Shown: positions 17,451-25,114 of the stretch, piece after piece
Position numbering within the stretch: the first letter of the stretch is position 1
Layout: every line of letters starts with the position of its first letter
Assembly: GCF_002812705.1 (NCBI RefSeq)
Contig: NZ_CP025030.1
Coordinates: forward strand, 5,642,001 to 5,706,000
Length of the DNA: 64,000 nucleotides
Origin: Achromobacter spanius
GTDB lineage: Bacteria; Pseudomonadota; Gammaproteobacteria; Burkholderiales; Burkholderiaceae_B
Direction of reading: 5' to 3'
The notes under the pieces: model-generated
What the model was told of the DNA's origin: nothing
The model's database searches: none
What the model saw: only the letters and a program-made list of their open reading frames with translations
Program-made: the position numbers and the translations under genes

Positions 17451-18508
17451 TGCAGCGCCCCCTGTAATTGGCTTTGCACCCGCCGCAGCACGTCGGGCAC
17501 GGTCACCGCCAGCGCACAGGGGTGGCCGATGGGACAGTCCTCGAACGCGCAGGGCCGGCAAGGCATGTCGGCGGCCAGCACCACGTGGCGGGCGCTATCC
17601 AGCGGCGCCCAACGCCGCTGATCGCTGCCGCAGGCAATCACCACGCTCATCGCGCCCACGCCCGCCGCCACATGCGACACGCCGGTGTCGTTGCAAATCA
17701 GCAGGCGGGCAACCTTCAACAAGGCCGCCAGGCTGCCCAGGTGGGTTTGGCCGCACAGATCGGTAAGCGGCACGCCAGCCTGTTCCCGCAGCGAACGCGC
17801 CAGGGGCGCTTCGCTGCGCATCCCCGTCAGGGCCACCTGCCAGCCCAGGCGCACCAACTCTTGCGCCAGCGCCGCGTAGCGTTCCAACGGCCAGCGGCGC
17901 GACGGCAGCCTTGCGCCCACATGCATCAAGATCAATTTTTCCGGGTTCAGCGCGTGCCGGCCCAGCAACTGCTTCGCGTCGCCGTGGTCCGCGAGGGACA
18001 CCGGGAATTCCAGCGCGTCGTCGTCCGCGTCGATGCCCAGGTAGCGCAGCAGAGCCTGATAACGGCGTGGCTCCGGCAGATCATCCGGCCATGGCATCCG
18101 GCAGCCGGGTATCTCGCCCGCCGCCTCGTCCACGAAGCCGCCCCAGCGCTCGGCGCCCAACTGCGCCACGATAGGGTTGGACTGCCTGCCGCTGCCGTGC
18201 ATCTGCAACGCCACGTCAACATGCAGCCCACGCACGCGGCGGAAAAAAGCGGGAAGCTCGTTCGCCCTGGGTGCTTGTTCGGGAAAGGCCGGAATACCGG
18301 GAAAGTCGATCAGCTCATCCACATAGGCGTGAAACCGGTTCACGAATTCGCCCGCGTTCGGCAGGCCGATCAACAGAATCCGGGTCTGCGGAAAGGCGCG
18401 CCTCAGTGCGCGCAAGGCGGGCACCGCGCACAGCATGTCACCCAATTGCAGCGCACGGAATACGGCGATGCTGGCCGGGGGACGCGACACATCGAACAGG
18501 GGCTTCAT
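17447..18508 (-). CDS. glycosyltransferase family 9 (heptosyltransferase-like)
   Basis: 353 residues. The motifs FRALQLGDMLCAVPALRAL at the N-terminus and CNDTGVSHVAAGVGAMSVV near the C-terminus define GT9 enzymes, which usually add ADP-heptose to lipopolysaccharide cores. A cysteine cluster near the end (CRPCAFEDCPIGHPC) is notable and shared in kind with the second GT9 at 21215. Starts and stops overlap by ATGA on both sides, so it is an internal operon gene. Confidence 0.9.
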   Translation of the reverse strand: MKPLFDVSRPPASIAVFRALQLGDMLCAVPALRALRRAFPQTRILLIGLPNAGEFVNRFHAYVDELIDFPGIPAFPEQAPRANELPAFFRRVRGLHVDVALQMHGSGRQSNPIVAQLGAERWGGFVDEAAGEIPGCRMPWPDDLPEPRRYQALLRYLGIDADDDALEFPVSLADHGDAKQLLGRHALNPEKLILMHVGARLPSRRWPLERYAALAQELVRLGWQVALTGMRSEAPLARSLREQAGVPLTDLCGQTHLGSLAALLKVARLLICNDTGVSHVAAGVGAMSVVIACGSDQRRWAPLDSARHVVLAADMPCRPCAFEDCPIGHPCALAVTVPDVLRRVQSQLQGALQ

Positions 18509-19491
18509 GCGCGGCTCCTGCCAAAGCGCAACATGCCCACCAGCCGCCAGAGGACGGACAGCAGCGGGATGCAGGCGGACGTGATTGCCAGATCAGCCAT
18601 GTTCTGCAGCGAGCGGCGCGTACCGCGCAGGCGCCGCAGAAAGAAGAGCACACTCAAGCCCAACCATGCGCCAGCGGCCGCCAACGCCGCGCCGAAGTAT
18701 CCCGACAAGGCCAAGGCCACCGCCGCCACGGCGGCAAGCGTCACGCCCAAGTAGAAGCGCGGCGGATGCGCGCGGATGCGGCTGCGATACAGCAGCGGGT
18801 ACTTCTTGCGCAGCAGCATGTCGAACATCACTTTCTTCTGCATGCCCAGGCCAGCCGCGAAGCGCACGGGCCGCACCGGATGCAGCACCCGCGCATCGGG
18901 TGCGCGCTGCACCGAAAATCCATGGTCCAGCAAGGCGAAATGCAGGTCGGAGTCTTCGCGCCACGCCATCGTGTAGCGCGGGTCGAAACCGCCCACCACC
19001 ATCAACGCCGTGCGTCGTACAAAACAGTTGGCGGTAATGAACTCGGACCGCGTCAGCCCGGCTGCATCCCGCTCGTAGTCGCTGGGCGGGTCAGGCAGCG
19101 GCATCTCGGTCACGCCCGTTACCGCCGCCAGATTCGGCCGCATCGCCAGCACGCCATGCCCCAGCCATTCGGGTTGCGCAATGGTGTCATCGTCCGTAAA
19201 GGCAATGATTTCGCCACGTGCGTTGCGCCACCCCAGGTTGCGCGCGCCCGCCGGTCCGCGGCTGCCCACCACGGGCAGATAACGCAAGGCGGGCCGGCCG
19301 CCCCATTGCGCTTGCAGCGCCTCGACCTGGCGCCGCGTGGCGGGCGACGCAGCGTCGTCACACACCAGCACTTCGTACTGGTCCTTGGGAAAGCGCTGGT
19401 TCGCCAAGGCCTCCAGGCAGCGCGACAGCAACTCCGGGCGCTTGTAGGTGGGCACGACGACGGACACCAGAGGGAAATTTCCCGTGCTCAT
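18505..19491 (-). CDS. glycosyltransferase family 2
   Basis: 328 residues. The GT-A fold carries VSVVVPTYKRPELL, the nucleotide-sugar DXD-like FTDDDTIAQP, and GGFDPRYTMAWREDSDL. Two hydrophobic segments at the C-terminus (LGVTLAAVAAVALALSGYFG and the following one) anchor it in the inner membrane. It adds a sugar at the cytoplasmic face. ATGA overlaps join it to both neighbours. Confidence 0.9.
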   Translation of the reverse strand: MSTGNFPLVSVVVPTYKRPELLSRCLEALANQRFPKDQYEVLVCDDAASPATRRQVEALQAQWGGRPALRYLPVVGSRGPAGARNLGWRNARGEIIAFTDDDTIAQPEWLGHGVLAMRPNLAAVTGVTEMPLPDPPSDYERDAAGLTRSEFITANCFVRRTALMVVGGFDPRYTMAWREDSDLHFALLDHGFSVQRAPDARVLHPVRPVRFAAGLGMQKKVMFDMLLRKKYPLLYRSRIRAHPPRFYLGVTLAAVAAVALALSGYFGAALAAAGAWLGLSVLFFLRRLRGTRRSLQNMADLAITSACIPLLSVLWRLVGMLRFGRSRA

Positions 19492-21227
19492 CTTGGCTTC
19501 TCGACCAGGTAAGAGCCGATCACCAGCGCGTCCAGCGGCGATGTCCAGAAGCACTCCAGGGCGTCCCTGGGTGTACACACCACCGGTTCGCCGCGCGTGT
19601 TGAACGACGTATTGACCAGCACGGGCACGCCGGTCAGCCGTTCAAATGCCACCAGCAAGTCGTGATAGCGCGGGTTCTGGTCGCGCCGGATCGTTTGCAC
19701 CCGCGCCGTGCCGTCGATGTGCCGCACGGCCGGGATCTGCTGTGCGCGTTGCGGCAACACGTCATAGACGAACAACATGAAGGGCGCGCAGATGGATGCC
19801 GCGCCACGGCCATCGAACCATTCCGCCGCGCGCTCTTCCAGCACCACGGGGGCCACGGGCCGGAAGTCTTCGCGGTCCTTCAAGCCGTTCAACCGTGCCT
19901 GCATGCCGCTATCCAGCGGCGAGGCCAGGATGGAACGGGCGCCCAGGGCGCGCGGGCCGAACTCCATGCGCCCCTGAAACCATCCCAGGATTTTTTCCTG
20001 GGCCAGCAACGCGGCCGCTTCGCCCGCCACGTCGTCCAGCCGCCGGAAGTCCAGCCGCGAGCTGTACAGAAAGCGTTCGATCTCTTCGTCGGGGTAGGAC
20101 GGCCCCAGGTAAGCATGTTCCATCGACCATTCGCGCTTGCCGCCGCGCCGGTGATAGTCCACGTACAGCGCCGCGCCCAGCGATGTTCCCGAATCGCCAG
20201 CAGCCGGCTGCACCCACACCGATTCAAAGGGACCATCTTTCGCAATGCGCGCATTCATGACGCAGTTCAGCGCCACGCCGCCCGCCATGCACAGGTCCTT
20301 GGCGCCCGTCTTTTCGTGCAGCCACTGGACCATGTGCAGCGCCGTCTCTTCCAGCACGTACTGCAAGGAGCTGGCAATGTCCTTGTGCTTGTCCTCGAAC
20401 GGCGCGCCCCGGGTGCGTGGCGGACCGAAGCGTTCGGCCAGCCGCGCCGGCTGCAAGGAATATCCGCCCTCTTCCTCCAGCCGAAGAATGTCGCGGAACT
20501 CGGCCCGGTACTTGGGCTTGCCGAAGGAAGCCAGGGCCATCACCTTGTATTCGTCGGACGAATGCAAAAAGCCCAGGTAGCGCGTGACGTCTTCATACAG
20601 CAGGCCCAGCGAGTGCGGCAGGTCAATCTGCTTCAAACGGGCATATTCGCCGCCCGTGAAGTGGCCGTAGCTGGTGGTGGTTTTCTCGCCGCGCCCGTCC
20701 ATGGTCAAGACCGCCGCTTCGGCGCAGGGAGCCGCCAGGAACGCGCTGGCTTCATGCGACAGGTGATGGTCCAGATAGACCCAGCGGTCAAGCACGTCCT
20801 CAAGCGTCAGGTCGTCAAAGCGGGGCGACTTCAAGTGGTGCGGCGCGCCGTCCACCAGTTGGCGCGGTGCGTTCACCAGGTACGACAGGAACAACGGGTC
20901 CCAAGGTGACTCGCCGTTCGGCCCGTGCCCCGCGCGCGACGGCTCCAGCGGCAGCGCAATGTCCAGCGGCCGGGGCTGCCCATCGGCCAACAGCGCCGGG
21001 TCGTAGGAATAGACGATATGGTCCACGTCGCGCAGGCGGATGTCCGCCACCGACAGGCAGTAGTCAATGGCGTAATACGGAAGCTGCCAGGTAGTGAACG
21101 GAACCGGACGCTTGCCATGCTTGACCCGTGTGAAGCGCTCTTCTTCGGCCGCTGCCAGCACAATGCCATCGCGCACAAGCGTGGCCGAGCAGTCGTGGTA
21201 GGCCGCATTGATGCCTAGTGTGTACAT
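19488..21227 (-). CDS. carbamoyltransferase (NodU/CmcH family)
   Basis: 579 residues, the full family length. The N-terminal kinase-like domain has LGINAAYHDCSATLV and DHHLSHEASAF (histidines for metal and carbamoyl-adenylate chemistry); the C-terminal YrdC-like part has EFGPRALGARSIL and NTSFNTRGEPVV. The enzyme makes O-carbamoyl groups from carbamoyl phosphate and ATP. Placed among glycosyltransferases, it most likely carbamoylates a sugar of the glycan. Overlaps its neighbours by 13 and 4 bases. Confidence 0.92.
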   Translation of the reverse strand: MYTLGINAAYHDCSATLVRDGIVLAAAEEERFTRVKHGKRPVPFTTWQLPYYAIDYCLSVADIRLRDVDHIVYSYDPALLADGQPRPLDIALPLEPSRAGHGPNGESPWDPLFLSYLVNAPRQLVDGAPHHLKSPRFDDLTLEDVLDRWVYLDHHLSHEASAFLAAPCAEAAVLTMDGRGEKTTTSYGHFTGGEYARLKQIDLPHSLGLLYEDVTRYLGFLHSSDEYKVMALASFGKPKYRAEFRDILRLEEEGGYSLQPARLAERFGPPRTRGAPFEDKHKDIASSLQYVLEETALHMVQWLHEKTGAKDLCMAGGVALNCVMNARIAKDGPFESVWVQPAAGDSGTSLGAALYVDYHRRGGKREWSMEHAYLGPSYPDEEIERFLYSSRLDFRRLDDVAGEAAALLAQEKILGWFQGRMEFGPRALGARSILASPLDSGMQARLNGLKDREDFRPVAPVVLEERAAEWFDGRGAASICAPFMLFVYDVLPQRAQQIPAVRHIDGTARVQTIRRDQNPRYHDLLVAFERLTGVPVLVNTSFNTRGEPVVCTPRDALECFWTSPLDALVIGSYLVEKPR

Positions 21228-22333
21228 GGAATGGTCTCCTTGGCCGCGCGCGGACCGCCCGGGTCCACACGAATCTGGTTCAACAAATCACGCGCCGCCG
21301 TGGCGACACGGGTGGGGGCAACGCCGGCCAGGCAGGCCTGGTGGCCCTCGGGGCATACGCTGCGATAGCAGTACTTGCAAGGCACGTCGTGGTTCAACAC
21401 GCGCGCGGCGGTTTGCCAGGGCGTGTGCTGCGGATTGGTCAGCGCGTACAGGTCCACCACCGGCACGCCGAGCGCGGCGGCGATATGCGCCGGCCCGCTG
21501 TTGTTGCAGATCATCAGGGCCGACGCCTCCAGCGCCGCGCCCAGCTCGCCCAGCGTCAAGCCTTGCGACAGATCAATCAGCCCGGGCAACCATTGGCGCG
21601 CCTCGGCCAGGGCCGGCGCCAGGTCGGCGTCCTCATGCCCGCCCAACAGCAGGATGCGGCGGCCGTCGCCACGCAGCTCCACCAGCGCCTGCACCATCTG
21701 CCTGGCCGGATAGCGCCGCGACGATGCGGTGGCGCCCGCATGGGCGCATATCCATCCACCGGCTTCGGTGACGCCGGCGTGATGCAGCTTGGTCCGCAGC
21801 GCAAAGCGGTCGTTGTCGGTAACGCGGAAGGACATGCGCTCGTCCTCGCAATGCGCGCCCACACTGGCCACCAGGTCCAACTGACGCTGCACCTCGTGGC
21901 GGATACCGGCTTGTGGCTCGGTGTCGCGGACCCAATCGGAAATCAGCCGGTACGGGTTCTCGTGGCAGTGGGCCAACACGCGCGGCACGCCGGCCAGATG
22001 GCAGAGCAGCGCGGCAGGCAGCGGGCTTTGGCTGTACGCCGTGAAGATGACCGCGGCGTCGGGCCGCAAGGCGCGCACGCGCGCGACGGCCTCAACATCC
22101 TGATCACGCCCCTGCGAGCCGTTCTTCACCCAGGCGGGGTCGTAGGCCAACACGGTATCCACCTCGGGAATATGCGGGGCCACCTTCGCGCCCGACGTGG
22201 ACGTCAGCAGCGACAGACGTCGCGCTCCCGCCCGCCGCAGCGCCCGGAACGCCGGACTGCACATCAGCACGTCGCCCATATTGTCCAGGCGGATGCACAG
22301 CACGTGCGCGCATTGCTGCCAGTCCCAGGCCAT
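21215..22333 (-). CDS. glycosyltransferase family 9 (heptosyltransferase-like)
   Basis: 372 residues. VLCIRLDNMGDVLMCSPAFR and CNNSGPAHIAAALGVPVV are diagnostic of GT9. As in the other GT9 of this operon, a cysteine-rich stretch lies near the C-terminus (CKYCYRSVCPEGHQAC). ATG 22333 has AGGGGG five bases upstream; GTG 22339 overlaps the previous stop as GTGA and is an alternative start. It is probably a heptosyltransferase using the product chain that involves the adjacent GmhB-like phosphatase. Confidence 0.9.
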   Translation of the reverse strand: MAWDWQQCAHVLCIRLDNMGDVLMCSPAFRALRRAGARRLSLLTSTSGAKVAPHIPEVDTVLAYDPAWVKNGSQGRDQDVEAVARVRALRPDAAVIFTAYSQSPLPAALLCHLAGVPRVLAHCHENPYRLISDWVRDTEPQAGIRHEVQRQLDLVASVGAHCEDERMSFRVTDNDRFALRTKLHHAGVTEAGGWICAHAGATASSRRYPARQMVQALVELRGDGRRILLLGGHEDADLAPALAEARQWLPGLIDLSQGLTLGELGAALEASALMICNNSGPAHIAAALGVPVVDLYALTNPQHTPWQTAARVLNHDVPCKYCYRSVCPEGHQACLAGVAPTRVATAARDLLNQIRVDPGGPRAAKETIPCTH

Positions 22334-22335
22334 GC

Positions 22336-22926
22336 TCACCCCCTGTCCCTTTGGGCCGCGGGCGCCAGGCTGGCCAGCACGATGCGGGCGGCGGCATCCA
22401 GGTCCGGCGCGCGGCTATGCGGCAACCGCTGGGGGCCTTCGCGCCATTCGGTCTCATTGCCCACGTCCAGCAAAATGCTGCGGCAGCCGGCTCGGTTACC
22501 AGCTTCGATATCGTCGAGAATGTCGCCGATGAACCAGGACGCGCCGGCGTCCAGGCCCAGCTCCTGCGCGGCGCGCAAGATCAGGCCGGGCTTGGGCTTG
22601 CGGCAGTCGCATTCAACCGCGTAGCCCTCGACCACGCCGTCGGGATGGTGCGGACACCAGTAAAAGCCGTCCAGCCGCGCGCCCGCCGCCATGAACATCG
22701 ACGCCAGCTTGACGTGGACGGCGTCAAGCGCGGCGGCGGCGAACATGCCGCGTGCCACGCCCGACTGATTGCTGATCACCACCAGCGGCAAGCCGGCCGC
22801 GCCCAGGCGCGACAGCCCCGCCAACGCCATGGGCGCATAGGCCATGCGCGCCGGGTCGACGTTGTAGGGTTCGTCGGCCAGCACCGTGCCGTCCTTGTCG
22901 AGAAATACCGCCGGCCTCAAGGCCAT
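22336..22926 (-). CDS. gmhB: HAD-IIIA phosphatase, D-glycero-manno-heptose 1,7-bisphosphate 7-phosphatase-like
   Basis: 196 residues. HAD motif I is FLDKDGTVL, motif II VISNQSG, and motif IV FIGDILDD. The zinc loop CPHHPD followed by CDCRKPKPG is specific to the GmhB/HisB-N group. It removes the 7-phosphate in ADP-heptose synthesis. A second, dedicated copy inside a glycan cluster with two GT9 enzymes is consistent with local heptose supply. It overlaps the SDR gene by 10 bases. Confidence 0.88.
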   Translation of the reverse strand: MALRPAVFLDKDGTVLADEPYNVDPARMAYAPMALAGLSRLGAAGLPLVVISNQSGVARGMFAAAALDAVHVKLASMFMAAGARLDGFYWCPHHPDGVVEGYAVECDCRKPKPGLILRAAQELGLDAGASWFIGDILDDIEAGNRAGCRSILLDVGNETEWREGPQRLPHSRAPDLDAAARIVLASLAPAAQRDRG

Positions 22927-23660
22927 GACGTCTCCTTCATCGGCAGCACCATGACTTCGGGCACCACCGTCTCGGCCGGCTGTGTCAGCACGAAGCGCAC
23001 CGCGCGCGCCACATTGGCGGGGTCTTGCAAGGTGTCGGTGTCGATGTCCGGAAAGCGGTCAAGCAGGAAGGGGGTGCGCATGCCGCCCGCGATCACGGCG
23101 CTGACCTTGATGCCCGCTCCGCGCAGTTCCGCGTGCAAGGCATGCGACAAGCCCATCAAGCCCCACTTGCTGGCGTGGTACGCGCTGGCGTTGGGCCACG
23201 CGCGACGCGCGGCGGTCGAGGCCACGTTGACGATGTGGCCGCCGGCGCTGAGCTTGCTTTTGCCCAGCTTGGCCATCAGGAACGGTCCTGTCAGATTGGT
23301 GCGCAGCACGCGTTCCCAGACATCGGCGTCCAGGTCGTCGATGGGCGCCGTCACGTCCACGCCGGCGCTGTTGACAATGGCGTCCAGCCTGCCGAACTGG
23401 CGGACAACCGCGTCCAGCCCTTCGCGCACATCGTCCACCACGCCCACGTCCATGACGCACGCCATCACGTTGGCGCCTTGTTCCGCCAAGCGGCGCGCCA
23501 GCGCGGTGGCGCGCTGCTCGTCCACATCGGCCACGGCCACGCTGGCGCCTTCGGCCGCCAGCATCTCGCACAGCGCCGCGCCCAGGCCGCTGCCGCCGCC
23601 CGTGACCAAAACGCAGCGCCCTTTCAGGCTGTCAAAGTCATTCGTCGATTGCTCAGTCAT
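22917..23660 (-). CDS. short-chain dehydrogenase/reductase
   Basis: 247 residues with the classical SDR motifs: TGGGSGLG for the cofactor, NSAGVD, and the catalytic Ser and YHASK (YxxxK). The Asp after the second strand (VADVDE) suggests NAD preference. GGAG six bases before ATG 23660 sets the start. In this operon it probably reduces or oxidises a sugar intermediate, but the substrate cannot be deduced. Confidence 0.9.
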   Translation of the reverse strand: MTEQSTNDFDSLKGRCVLVTGGGSGLGAALCEMLAAEGASVAVADVDEQRATALARRLAEQGANVMACVMDVGVVDDVREGLDAVVRQFGRLDAIVNSAGVDVTAPIDDLDADVWERVLRTNLTGPFLMAKLGKSKLSAGGHIVNVASTAARRAWPNASAYHASKWGLMGLSHALHAELRGAGIKVSAVIAGGMRTPFLLDRFPDIDTDTLQDPANVARAVRFVLTQPAETVVPEVMVLPMKETSWP

Positions 23661-23683
23661 CGTTCGCTCCACGTCTAGTCCGG

Positions 23684-24955
23684 TTAAGCCGCAATGCGCG
23701 CGGCCTGGCGATCGGCACGAGCCGCGCCGGCCGCCATGTGTCCATACACGGACAACAGGTCCTGCCCCACGCGCTTCCAGGTGTACAGACGCCGCGCGCG
23801 CAACCTGCCGGCCTCGCCCATGCGCGCGCGCAGTTCGGCATCCGCCGCCAGTTCGGCCAGGCGCTCGGCCAGACGATCGGGGTCGCGCGGGGGCACCAGA
23901 AAACCGGTCTTGCCATGCACCACGGTGCTGCGGATGCCGCCCGTGTCCGAGCCCACCACCGGCTTGCCGCAAGCCATGGCCTCTACCGGCGTGATGCCGA
24001 AGGGCTCGTACCACGGGGTGGTCACGAACACGTCGCTGGCGCTGTAGTACGTGGCAAGCTGGTCGCGATGGCGGCGCCCGGTGAATTCCACCCACGGCGC
24101 CACGCCCTCTTCTTCGGCGATGCCGCGCAGGCGGCCGATTTCAGGCGTGGAGGCGACGTCGGCATCGTCGCTGTTGCCGCCCACGATGCACAGCCTGGCG
24201 TTCACGCCATGCCTCGCCCGCAGGCGCGCCAACGCGCGGATGACGTTGTCCACGCCCTTGCGCGGCACCATGCGGCCAAGCTGCAGCAACGTGAAGGCGG
24301 AGTCATCCCAGCCCAATGCCGCGCGCGCGGCGGCGACGGGTTGCGGCGACATTTCGGCGCCGTCATAACCGCAAGGCACGATCTCGATGCGGCGCGGGTC
24401 GGCGCCATAGAGCTCAATCAGGTCGTGCCGGTCTTGCGGGCATTCCGCCACGATGCGGTCGGCGCGCCGCGTGATCTCGTCTTCGATATCGAAACGGATA
24501 TCCGGAAACAGATCCGCCTCTTGCTGGTGTTGGCGACGTACCTTGCCCAAGGCGTGGAACGTCACCGCGAGCGGAATGCCGAAGTGCTGCGCAACCGGCA
24601 GCGCCGCCATCGCCGACATGAAAAAGTTGGCGTGGATGACGTCGTAGCCCGGGCCTTGCCGCCCAAAGTAGCGCAGCAGGTAGGCCGAGAACTCGTCCAT
24701 GTAGGGCAGCATTTTTTCTTTGGGCAGGTAGCTGCTAGGACCCGCCGGCACATGCACGACGCGCACCCCGCGCATCATGGCCTGCTCGGGTGCCAGCGCG
24801 GCGTTGTCCTTGCGGGTAAACACGTCGACCTGCATGCCGGCGCGTGCCAGCTCGCGCGCCACATGCGCGACATAAACATTCTGGCCGCCGCTGTCCACGC
24901 TGCCGGCAAGCGCCAGTGGCGAGGCATGCTCACTGATGATGGCGATTCTTTTCAT
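23684..24955 (-). CDS. glycosyltransferase family 4 (sucrose-phosphate-synthase-like)
   Basis: 423 residues and first gene of the leftward operon. The N-terminus (SEHASPLALAGSVDSGGQNV) is the GGQNVYV loop seen in glycosyltransferases of the sucrose-phosphate-synthase and MshA type. The C-terminal domain has LGRMVPRKGVDNVIRAL and the donor motif EPFGITPVEAMACGKPVVG. CGGAG seven bases upstream fixes ATG 24955. A sigma-54-type promoter sits 43 bases before the start. Confidence 0.9.
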   Translation of the reverse strand: MKRIAIISEHASPLALAGSVDSGGQNVYVAHVARELARAGMQVDVFTRKDNAALAPEQAMMRGVRVVHVPAGPSSYLPKEKMLPYMDEFSAYLLRYFGRQGPGYDVIHANFFMSAMAALPVAQHFGIPLAVTFHALGKVRRQHQQEADLFPDIRFDIEDEITRRADRIVAECPQDRHDLIELYGADPRRIEIVPCGYDGAEMSPQPVAAARAALGWDDSAFTLLQLGRMVPRKGVDNVIRALARLRARHGVNARLCIVGGNSDDADVASTPEIGRLRGIAEEEGVAPWVEFTGRRHRDQLATYYSASDVFVTTPWYEPFGITPVEAMACGKPVVGSDTGGIRSTVVHGKTGFLVPPRDPDRLAERLAELAADAELRARMGEAGRLRARRLYTWKRVGQDLLSVYGHMAAGAARADRQAARIAA

Positions 24956-24997
24956 GGTGCAACTCCGTTGTTCGTGCCTGTTTGCAGACCAGCATTG

Positions 24998-25013
24998 AGC
25001 AAGTGATGTGCCA
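24998..25013 (-). promoter_or_regulatory. putative sigma-54 (RpoN) promoter of the glycan operon
   Basis: Read leftward, the sequence TGGCACATCACTTGCT matches the -24/-12 consensus TGGCACG-N4-TTGCW at every defined base except one (A for G). The GG and GC doublets have the required 10-bp spacing. Transcription would begin near 24988, leaving a leader of about 33 bases before ATG 24955. The perfect palindrome at 25072-25106 lies about 60-90 bp upstream, the normal place for a bacterial enhancer-binding protein. Confidence 0.65.
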
Positions 25014-25071
25014 AAGGACGAGCAACGAGGTGAACATGTCGTACGGAATTTTTTCGCCCGGGGGAGGTGAC

Positions 25072-25106
25072 ATGGCACTTCTTACATCTGCGGTAAGAAG
25101 TGCCAT
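25072..25106. promoter_or_regulatory. perfect 14-bp inverted repeat, candidate enhancer site
   Basis: ATGGCACTTCTTAC and its exact reverse complement are separated by seven bases. It lies between the stop of the ABC-receiver gene (25115) and the sigma-54 promoter. There is no T run next to it, so it is not a simple intrinsic terminator, although it could also reduce read-through from the upstream gene. Confidence 0.55.
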
Positions 25107-25114
25107 ATGCCCGC

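Noticed and set aside
17468..18754. 428-codon open frame on the + strand opposite GT9.
   Set aside because: Antisense shadow of a well-supported GT9; no ribosome site or domain.
19218..20909. Long open frame of 563 codons on the + strand opposite the carbamoyltransferase and GT2 genes.
   Set aside because: It has no recognisable motif, is rich in Arg, Ala and Pro as expected from antisense of GC-rich genes, and lies opposite secure genes.
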